NCBI GenBank assembly: GCA_009781325.1
Contig: WQYJ01000002.1
Span: 1-27,704 of the forward strand
DNA: 27,704 bases
Reading direction: 5' to 3'
Source: Propionibacteriaceae bacterium
GTDB lineage: Bacteria; Actinomycetota; Actinomycetes; Propionibacteriales; Propionibacteriaceae
The notes below the pieces were generated by a model. That model saw only the letters and a list, made by a program, of their open reading frames with translations, was not told the DNA's origin and made no database searches. The translations under genes were made by a program, and so were the position numbers. Positions 10,401 through 15,293 of the stretch are shown piece after piece (the stretch's first letter is position 1; every line of letters begins with the position of its first letter).

Positions 10401-13151
10401 ACCCTCCAAGGAGCCATCAACACCTTCGATATGACCATCGTCACGGTAGATTACACGCATCTCACCGCCGAGCTTGGCATTTGTAACACCTTGATTGCCG
10501 GGGCAACTGAAGGTGCTGGCAACGGGCAGTATGCCCCGGGATCCATGGCCATCTTGCAAGCAGCCATCGATACAGCCCAAGCGGTTGCTGACAATGATCG
10601 AGCCACCCAAGCCGAAGTCGATCAAGCAGAAGCTACTCTCGCGACTGCTCGTACTGCATTCCTGGCAGGTGTGTCGGGAGTCACATATGACCTGCTGAAC
10701 GCACTGATCACCGATGCCCAAGACAGGGTTGATAACTCCTCGTTCAGTGATAAGAACGGTGACCATCCAGCGCAGGCAGGTGAGGATCTTGCAGCAGCAA
10801 TAGTGGTTGCCCGAGCCGTAGCTAACAATGGGACAGCATCTCAGAGTCAGATCAATGCCGCAGCGGCAACCCTCCAAGGAGCCATCAACACCTTCGATTC
10901 GACCCTGAATACGGTGGATTACACAGCACTGACTACCCAACTTGGAGATTCAAACACCTTGCTTGCTGGAGCAACCGAAGGTAGCGGCAATGGACAATAC
11001 CCACTTGGATCGAAAGCTAGCTTCCAAGCGGCCATCGCCGCAGCCCAGCTAGTCGCTGACAATGATCAAGCCACCCAAGCTCAGGTGGATCAAGCCGCCT
11101 CTGACCTAGTGACTGCTCACGCAGTCTTCCTCGCAGGTGTTGTGAAAGTCACTTATGATCAGTTGAACACGCTGATCACCGATGCCCAAGACAGGGTTGA
11201 CCACTCTTCGTTCAGTGAAAAGAACGGCGACCATCCAGCGCAGGCGGGTAAGGATCTTGCAGCAGCAATAGTGGCTGCCCAAGCCGTCGCTAATAATGGG
11301 ACAGCATCTCAGAGTCAGATCAATGCAGCAGCAACAATCCTCCAGGGAGCCATCAACACCTTCGATACGACCATCGTCACGGTAGATTACACGCATCTCG
11401 CCGCCGAGCTTGGCATTTGTACCACCTTGATTGCCGGGGCAACTGAAGGTGCTGGTAACGGGCAGTTCACCCCCGGATCGAAGGCTGTTTTCCAAGCAGC
11501 CATTGATACCGCCCAAGCCGTTGCTGACAATGATCGAGCTACCCAAGCCGAGGTCAATCAAGCAGAAAATGACCTCAGATCTGCCCGTACTGCCTTCCTC
11601 AGCAACGTCGTTGGAGTCACCTATCTTCTGCTGAACGCTCTGATCGAACAAGCCCAAGACAAGGTTGATAACTCCCATTTCGGAGACAAGAACGGCGATT
11701 ATCCCGTTGCGGCTGGTGAAGATCTTGCAGCAGCAATCCGGACTGCCCAAGCCGTGGCCAGCAATGGGACGGCGTCTCAGAATGAGATCAATGCTGCAAG
11801 CACAGCCCTTCAGAATGCGATCGACTTCTTTGCTACACGCGTCAATGTGGTGCACACCGCTGCCCTAATGGCGCTGATTGGCACTGCAATCGACAAGGTG
11901 AACGATTCGACCTACGGGGATCGCAATGGTGACTATGCACCCGCGCAGGAAGCAGCACTCACCGACTCGATCGCAGCAGCAACCCAAGTCGCGGCTGACC
12001 CGGATCGTACTCCTGGCAGTATTGCTGCCGGGATCGTGGCCCTCCAGGGTAGCATCAATGCCTTCAACGCGACGTTAGTCGAAGTCGATTACGCCGAACT
12101 CACCACCCAGCTTGGTGTCTGTAATACTCTGCTGGCTGATGCAGTTGAGGGTGCTGGCAACGGGCACTACACCCCCGGCTCCAAGGCCATCTTCCAAGCT
12201 GCTATCGATGCAACCCAGATGGTTGCCAGCAATGATCGAGCCACCCAGGCGGAAGTCGATCAAGCAGAAGCTGACCTGAGGGCTGCCCGTACTGCCTTCC
12301 TCGGCAACGTTGTCGGAGTCACCTATGATCTGTTGAACGCATTGATCGAACAAGCCCAAGATAAGGTTGATAACTCCCAGTTCGGAGACAAGAACGGCGA
12401 CTATCCCCCACAGGCAGGCGAAGACCTCTCAGCAGCAATCCAGACAGCACAAGCAATAGCTGAAAACGGCGCCGCATCCCAGGATGAGATTAACGCCGCA
12501 GCCACGGCTCTCGAAGGACTCATCACAGCCTTCAATGAGTCCCAGGTGAAAGTCAACTATCAGTCACTGATAGATCTGATCGAGACTGCAAAGAACGCTG
12601 TCAAGGACGCAGATCCCGGTGAGGGTCATGGGCAGACACCACAAGAAGCGATCGACGCTCTTCTCGACATAATCGGTCAAGCCGAACAGATCGCGAATAA
12701 TCCTGCAGTCTCTCAAGCCGATGTAAATCAGGCCCTCACAGGTCTACGCCTTGCTCAGTTAGAGTTCTTTGATGCACCGATCATCGTCGATTTCACTCAG
12801 GCTGATGACACAATCAACGAAGCGAAGCAGATCGAACAGGGTAACTACACCGATGAATCCTGGCAGGTGCTCCAAAACGCCATCGCCAACGCCGAGTTCA
12901 CACGCTCAACACCGAACGTGACCCAAGCTGACCTCGACGAGGCTTCTCAGGCTGTTATCAATGCCATCGCTGGGCTTACTCTCACCCTGGTTGATCCGCA
13001 CGTGGATCCTCCTGTGGGACCACCGGTCAAACCTCCAGTAAGCCCCTCAGGTGGTGTAAGCCAAACCTCCGCTGCTCTGGGGTGGCTGGCTCTCCTCCTC
13101 CTAACAACCTCCGCCTTAATCCTTCTCCCCCGCTCACGAAGATGGACATGA
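4476..13151 (+). CDS. Giant secreted adhesin: signal peptide, four glycine-rich beta-helix-like modules, Ig-like domains, about 16 FIVAR modules, C-terminal membrane tail
   Basis: An upstream in-frame GTG (4449) is possible, but AAGGGGG at 8-nt spacing and a textbook signal peptide (MRKHGFVRTIVAAVLSGALV, cleavage near SASA-AP) favour ATG 4476, giving 2891 aa. Residues about 35-1400 hold four modules (starting near nt 4577, 5577, 6546 and 7534), each with GWYY, GDVHLIL, NSLTIY and then Gly-rich GSGIGGG...ITINGGTV repeats of about 29 aa typical of parallel beta-helix proteins. Residues about 1417-1518 (TVTNTGDQATGAL) and 1519-1597 look like Ig-like/CARDB-type domains. About 1599-2835 are 78-aa FIVAR-like helical modules (L..LI..A......NGDY...A...L..AI..A). 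The end is a Pro-rich linker, a hydrophobic stretch (about 2866-2885) and the basic tail RSRRWT. That is the shape of a sorting signal, but no LPXTG is visible. The role in adhesion or wall spanning is inferred. Confidence 0.9.
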   Translation: MRKHGFVRTIVAAVLSGALVFPFFPGVVTASAAPDIEYIDENGDTQTADLATMTQITAASTTLTTGWYYCVGTVTTGSLTVTGDVHLILGEGCVLTTTSSSVFAPGVRVEAGNSLTIYEEAASTNIGWLTATGGQYGSGIGGGDSGDGGTITINGGTVNAISGQYGSGIGGGSEGDGGTITINGGTVFASGDRVGSGIGGGDSGDGGTITINGGTVNAISGQYGSGIGGGSEGDGGTITINGGTVTATSGVYGAGIGGSVHGAGGTITINGGTVTATSGGNGAGIGAGIISYTGTIIITGGTVTAATGTATSSSRGFWADTIELPTSYSWWVNSANVDPGGAPFNKPPSELNPGDFSNYRYVRIVAFELNSDEIRYNDYDEFGVGPTTRTKDPNEAMKITSDMTTLEGSGPTFGWYYCEGTISLGSLTVTGDVHLILRDGCSLTASATVVGAPGVGVPVGNNLTIYEEQNSVVLGQLIASGNGGGAGIGGASNNGGGTITINGGVVSAVGAAGGAGIGGAAFGSGGTITINGGVVSADGAAGGAGIGSGVGNTGGTFTMNGGVVSAVGSVGGAGIGGGTMGGGGTITINGGTVYATGGPDASGIGSGQWGILGPVTITGGTVTAATGSPATDDPAIRANPLNLPDAYYWWVNSTNTGVGMTPGNNPPDPLPNLTTFFSGDYVRFAHIRTAEVNSDAITYYDYDLDGTPKADGTRAPGEAERISASMTSLDGSGPTGGWYYCEGTLNTGTLTVTGDVHIILLDGCDLTATGTTPADPGIRVADGNSLTIYEQENSGTVGKLAAVGGSNSAGIGTGVNEGTSGTVIINGGTITASAINGAGIGGGSGNTGAGGTGAVVTVNAGTVTASSTNGAGIGGGSSITSAGGNGAVVTINGGHVGATSTSGAGIGGGNSVAGSNCGAGGQVTITGGIVDASSTVSYGIGGGCSTGAATASDLKILAGAVTARSTTQMAIQALSNPAELPGAYWWEASTSATGSSATPVSSSVQAFVNNPTYRYVAIFGDVNQTAIDYLYWDTTDQIMKTATIPIGGAMLITSAATELTDSGPTGGWYYVDGTVNTGTLTIDGDVHIVVLDQATLESTSADDLTPGIELADGNSLSVYVEEGFSWPDPHLIATGGLYGAGIGTAGITSGADATGETAGALFVHGGVITANGTNGAGIGGGGVQATGAGVGGQGGDVTVYDGIVFSKSQSGAGVGGGAGSTDGGDGGTVLITGGEIYAESGTGAGVGGGTGVSGNAGKGGDVTATGGQITAKAQSAGYDIGSGSGANPDGGTLDIDTAGTVRTEIHLQVGGTDADPSIGTCYITDSGSGLSGYYSILTTVNGTASWSDPQDSLWKTDIVRDGVSLTLAHDPALGTGQVGQWNVVVGTDAPYTQGTNTAVMPDDTLTLTGQRFGISLSAPGTNPFTNLVYAATPVSGTVTVTNTGDQATGALTVALSGADAASFVVSTPDLVSIAVSGNRTFTVTPKGNLDVGTYTATVTVAGATTLSEPFSASITVSVTVTQASTTITTAPSAANIYLGQALSASSLTGGSAGGVAGVFAWLNPTDTPTISGSQPITFTPSSSNYAGTSGTAAVTVLDKNALDALIIDAEDLWSTAPSGDGHNQYPQTAKNTLAAAITAASTVAGLPASSNTQTDINTAYINLGLAIVAFNTAKITVDTTDLSLLITSATSMINTATVGPAHGQYTLDDYDEFSAAITTALSVLGSVGLGTTQASIDAATGVLNDAMDFFGTRAIVVDTSALTALIGTATTKVNGATYGLCNGDYDPAQEPALTAAINAATLVAADPDRTPSSITAGIAALQTAINAFDATLVTVDYTALTSQISDSTTLITGATEGNGNGQYPPGSKAVFQAAIDAAQAVADDDRATQAQVDQATSDLAAVHAAFLAGVVKVSYDQLNALVTDAQDRVDNSSFSEKNGDHPVQAGEDLNAAIGAAQVVANNGTASQSQINAAATTLQGAINTFDMTIVTVDYTHLTAELGICNTLIAGATEGAGNGQYAPGSMAILQAAIDTAQAVADNDRATQAEVDQAEATLATARTAFLAGVSGVTYDLLNALITDAQDRVDNSSFSDKNGDHPAQAGEDLAAAIVVARAVANNGTASQSQINAAAATLQGAINTFDSTLNTVDYTALTTQLGDSNTLLAGATEGSGNGQYPLGSKASFQAAIAAAQLVADNDQATQAQVDQAASDLVTAHAVFLAGVVKVTYDQLNTLITDAQDRVDHSSFSEKNGDHPAQAGKDLAAAIVAAQAVANNGTASQSQINAAATILQGAINTFDTTIVTVDYTHLAAELGICTTLIAGATEGAGNGQFTPGSKAVFQAAIDTAQAVADNDRATQAEVNQAENDLRSARTAFLSNVVGVTYLLLNALIEQAQDKVDNSHFGDKNGDYPVAAGEDLAAAIRTAQAVASNGTASQNEINAASTALQNAIDFFATRVNVVHTAALMALIGTAIDKVNDSTYGDRNGDYAPAQEAALTDSIAAATQVAADPDRTPGSIAAGIVALQGSINAFNATLVEVDYAELTTQLGVCNTLLADAVEGAGNGHYTPGSKAIFQAAIDATQMVASNDRATQAEVDQAEADLRAARTAFLGNVVGVTYDLLNALIEQAQDKVDNSQFGDKNGDYPPQAGEDLSAAIQTAQAIAENGAASQDEINAAATALEGLITAFNESQVKVNYQSLIDLIETAKNAVKDADPGEGHGQTPQEAIDALLDIIGQAEQIANNPAVSQADVNQALTGLRLAQLEFFDAPIIVDFTQADDTINEAKQIEQGNYTDESWQVLQNAIANAEFTRSTPNVTQADLDEASQAVINAIAGLTLTLVDPHVDPPVGPPVKPPVSPSGGVSQTSAALGWLALLLLTTSALILLPRSRRWT
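4865..5400 (+). repeat. Tandem 87-nt beta-helix repeats in the first module
   Basis: Units encoding GSGIGGG...GGTITINGGTV recur every 87 nt (29 aa). A two-unit block (174 nt) beginning near 4886 recurs almost unchanged near 5060, including synonymous positions. This indicates a recent duplication rather than convergent protein selection alone. Confidence 0.8.
9250..12980 (+). repeat. FIVAR module array with 468-nt higher-order period
   Basis: About 16 modules of roughly 78 aa. The word GCCCAAGAC recurs at 10248, 10716, 11184 and 11652 (exactly 468 nt apart, two modules). GCCCAAGAT then occurs at 12354, 702 nt later (468 + 234, one extra module). The extra module (near 11850-12080) closely resembles an earlier one near 9740-9970, sharing VAADPDRTP. 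Alternating A and B module types show that the pair was the unit of expansion. Confidence 0.85.
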
Positions 13152-13175
13152 TTAGCACCACCAATACTCACCACT

Positions 13176-13233
13176 AGCGACTACGCGTACGTTTACCTGG
13201 CGTGTATGCCATGTAAACGTACGCGAAGTCGTT
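13176..13233. repeat. Family E hairpin, copy 2 (diverged right arm)
   Basis: The left arm 13176-13201 is identical to that of copy 4. The loop is GTGTAT (13202-13207). The right arm 13208-13233 carries a few substitutions (GCCATG, GCGAAG), so the stem has mismatches. It lies 25 bp after the giant adhesin stop, in the gap between convergent genes. Confidence 0.88.
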
Positions 13234-13275
13234 GATTCTCAGCTAGAAGAGTGGATTATCGCTTGATACAGCCAT

Positions 13276-13662
13276 TTAAACTTCAATTACTGTGTCCGAA
13301 TACTGGGTAAGAACACTGTCATGTGTGACTAGCCTCATCTCCTCAGTTATCGCTTGTGCGAGCAGCATGCGATCGAAGGGATCACGATGAAACCACGGGA
13401 GGGTTTCAAGAGCGACTGCATGATTGGGTGTGAAGTCAAGGGTTGCTAGGCCACACTGATCCAGGTAGTTTGCAATCTCTCCAGCTGAACAAGCCAGCCT
13501 TTCTGGACCCAACGAGTGCTTAATAGCAACTTCACAGATCGAGATAGAGGAAACACACTTAGTGTTTCTTGGATCACTTATTAACCTGCGGGCTTGATTG
13601 GATAGAGCTGGATCATCGAGTAAAGCCCAGATAAGGATATGGGTGTCAAGCAGGAGGATCAT
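13276..13662 (-). CDS. vapC: PIN-domain ribonuclease toxin, VapC family
   Basis: 128 aa, typical VapC length. It begins MILLLDTHILIW, and the PIN acidic residues are visible: D6, E44 (ICEVAIKHSLG), D94/D97 (HRDPFDRMLLAQA) and D115 (LVTHD). PIN-domain toxins are Mg-dependent endoribonucleases, commonly cutting tRNA or rRNA, and are neutralised by the upstream-encoded antitoxin. The ATG overlaps the antitoxin TGA by ATGA (13659-13662), so the two are translationally coupled. All catalytic positions are intact, so the toxin is probably active. The subfamily and RNA target cannot be told from sequence. The gene is convergent with the giant adhesin gene, with hairpin E2 between them. Confidence 0.92.
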   Translation of the reverse strand: MILLLDTHILIWALLDDPALSNQARRLISDPRNTKCVSSISICEVAIKHSLGPERLACSAGEIANYLDQCGLATLDFTPNHAVALETLPWFHRDPFDRMLLAQAITEEMRLVTHDSVLTQYSDTVIEV

Positions 13663-13925
13663 GGCTTCGACAACTCTTTCGCCTGCGGAATCCCAAACAT
13701 GTCTGCCACTTCCTCATCCAGAGAATCAAAAGTGTTCTTATCGAATTCGAATTGTCCTTGTGCGATTCCCAACAAAGCGGAAGGCTCCCGGTCGGGTAAC
13801 GAAACCAAGCGAGCAACTGGGCGTCCGTTTCGAGCAATGAAGATTTCTTCTTCAGAGCCATTTTCAATCGCTTCAACCAGCTTCGACAATTGAGTCTTGG
13901 CTTCAAGCATGTTCACAATGATCAT
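13659..13925 (-). CDS. Phd/YefM-family antitoxin of the VapC pair
   Basis: 88 aa from ATG 13925. This start is preferred over an upstream in-frame GTG (13946) because the SD AAGGAGG (13930-13936 on the complement) lies between them. The N-terminus MIIVNMLEAKTQLSKLVEAI is the classic Phd/YefM DNA-binding signature, followed by EEIFIARNGRPVARLV. The acidic C-terminal half (residues about 50-88) would wrap the toxin. The family is expected to bind its own promoter together with the toxin, and a CTTAGCTAAG palindrome lies about 40 bp upstream. The stop overlaps the toxin start. Confidence 0.92.
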   Translation of the reverse strand: MIIVNMLEAKTQLSKLVEAIENGSEEEIFIARNGRPVARLVSLPDREPSALLGIAQGQFEFDKNTFDSLDEEVADMFGIPQAKELSKP

Positions 13926-13944
13926 GATGCCTCCTTGATCTGAC

Positions 13945-13979
13945 ACTTTATCTCACTTAGTCAGACTTAGCTAAGGAAT
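13945..13979 (-). promoter_or_regulatory. Candidate promoter/operator of the toxin-antitoxin operon
   Basis: On the - strand, TAAAGT (13950-13945) can serve as a -10, with TTAGCT about 18 bp upstream as a -35. The perfect 10-bp palindrome CTTAGCTAAG (13966-13975) overlaps the proposed -35, where an autorepressing antitoxin would bind. A further CTTAG half-site lies at 13956-13960. Assignment by pattern only. Confidence 0.4.
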
Positions 13980-14070
13980 GCCGCTCCAACTAAAAGTACC
14001 GCGAGTCGAAAAGGACCATCTTCTTGCTCACCCGGTTGACGGTTGTCGAGCTATGAAATCGCAAAAACGA

Positions 14071-14128
14071 AGCGACTACGCGTACGTTTACCTGGTGTGT
14101 TTGCCAGGTAAACGTACGCGTAGTCCCC
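14071..14128. repeat. Family E hairpin, copy 3
   Basis: Arms 14071-14096 and 14103-14128 around loop GTGTTT. The stem is intact in the middle, with a G-T pair at the loop and mismatches at the outer end (GTCCCC instead of GTCGCT). It shares the left flank GCAAAAACGA with copy 4 and the right flank CTTGGA.GTGTCCT-like with copy 4. It lies 55 bp upstream of the DUF559-like gene. Confidence 0.9.
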
Positions 14129-14182
14129 TTGGACGTGTCCTCGACACACCCGCAAAGTTGCATACCGGCCTTCAAGGGGGCA

Positions 14183-15142
14183 ATGCTTGGTGATGTGATT
14201 CCACGTTGTACGATCCCAGTCCAGCTCACTCGGCTTGCCGCTACCCGAGAGGGGGTTGTTACTCGGGAGGAGATCAATAGGTTTGGCGTCAGTGATGATG
14301 TGATTCGTCGGCTTGTACGGGAGGGGCAGTGGTGGCGGATCGCCCCGGGGATCATTGCCATCAGTCCTGATTCTTGGCTGCAGCGGGTGTGGGCTGGGCT
14401 GCTTATCGGGGGTGATGGAGCTGTTATCGGCATGAATGCGGCTGCTCGGCTGTGGAACCTGTCGTGGACGCAATCTCGGAATCGAACTGCAGAACTGCCA
14501 ATTGAGGTTTTTGTCCCGCGCTCATGCCGTACGCCTGCGGCCAGGGAGCACTGGAGGTTTATTCGGGCGGATAGGGTGGGACAACTCAGCCCGCAGCGTA
14601 CTTCAATAGCACAGACGATTGTTGACTTGTCGGCAGCGATGACAGCGGATGAGATGGCTGCTCTCGTTGGTCAGTGTGTTGGGCAACGCAGGGTGATGCC
14701 GACAGAGGTCCTTGAGGCGCTGAGGCAGACACCTCGGCACCCACAGCAAAAGGTTCTTACCAGTATTGTTTCCGACTGCGGTGCCGGTGTTACGAGTGCG
14801 CTTGAATGGCACTATGTGAACGAGGTTGAGCGGCCCCATGGCCTTCCTCGCGCGCAACGGCAGGCTAAACCTGCCGGTCTTTTCACTGTTGACAATTTAT
14901 ACAGGGATCAGAATGTCATTGTTGAACTTGATTCTTATGCCTACCACCGGGGAGCAGCCGCAGCCCAGGACCTGGAGAGGGACCGCATTCATGACACGAA
15001 CGGCTACGTAACCCTCCGCTTCACGTGGCGAGATGTCGTCGACCGCCCATGTCAGACTGCCGCCGAAGTAGCCAAGAACCTCACCTTCTTCGGTTGGACC
15101 GGCGCACTCACCTCCTGCAAGCGGTGCCGGGCTAAGAAATAG
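14183..15142 (+). CDS. AbiEi-like winged-helix plus DUF559 (Vsr/PD-(D/E)XK-like) endonuclease-domain protein
   Basis: 319 aa from ATG 14183, with AAGG at 14174-14177 as SD. An upstream TTG (14129) would start inside the hairpin and is unlikely. Residues about 13-62 (TRLAATREGVVTREEINRFG, then VREGQWWRIAPGIIAI) match the winged-helix N-terminus of AbiEi-type proteins. The C-terminus (about 205-290) matches DUF559/MTES_1575-type nuclease folds: E208 (SALEWHYVNE), VIVELD with E248 and D250, YHR, ERDR, and LRFTW near 278-282. Solitary genes of this layout are common in actinobacteria and are usually annotated hypothetical or type IV antitoxin-like; no AbiEii-type toxin gene is adjacent. The gene sits exactly between hairpins E3 and E4. 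The nuclease role is inferred from the motifs; the biological role is unknown. Confidence 0.75.
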   Translation: MLGDVIPRCTIPVQLTRLAATREGVVTREEINRFGVSDDVIRRLVREGQWWRIAPGIIAISPDSWLQRVWAGLLIGGDGAVIGMNAAARLWNLSWTQSRNRTAELPIEVFVPRSCRTPAAREHWRFIRADRVGQLSPQRTSIAQTIVDLSAAMTADEMAALVGQCVGQRRVMPTEVLEALRQTPRHPQQKVLTSIVSDCGAGVTSALEWHYVNEVERPHGLPRAQRQAKPAGLFTVDNLYRDQNVIVELDSYAYHRGAAAAQDLERDRIHDTNGYVTLRFTWRDVVDRPCQTAAEVAKNLTFFGWTGALTSCKRCRAKK

Positions 15143-15151
15143 CAAAAACGA

Positions 15152-15209
15152 AGCGACTACGCGTACGTTTACCTGGCGTGTTTGCCAGGTAAACGTACGC
15201 GTAGTCGCT
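15152..15209. repeat. Family E hairpin, copy 4 (perfect)
   Basis: Perfect 26-bp arms 15152-15177 and 15184-15209 with loop GTGTTT, plus one more A-T pair outside. It begins 10 bp after the DUF559-like gene stop and lies in the gap between convergent genes. The left flank AGCAAAAACGA matches that of copy 3. Confidence 0.95.
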
Positions 15210-15239
15210 TGGAGGCGTCCTTAGTGGTTGTGTGGATAC

Positions 15240-15277
15240 AAAAAGGGGCAGGGCCCCACAGTGGAGTGGGGCCCTGC
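15240..15277 (-). terminator. Rho-independent terminator of the ABC substrate-binding protein gene
   Basis: On the - strand, a 12-bp GC-rich stem (GCAGGGCCCCAC / GTGGGGCCCTGC, 15277-15266 with 15259-15248) around a 6-nt loop is followed by CCCC and TTTTT. It sits 17 bp after the stop codon of the gene ending at 15294. Confidence 0.9.
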
Positions 15278-15293
15278 GTTGGGTTGGGTTTTG

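Noticed and set aside
10008..11855. Long - strand frames opposite the FIVAR array
   Set aside because: They arise from the repeated nucleotide sequence of the sense gene, repeat with the same period and have no family signature.
4093..15209. The E hairpins as a CRISPR array
   Set aside because: Copies are kilobases apart with genes between them, no regular spacers and no cas genes.
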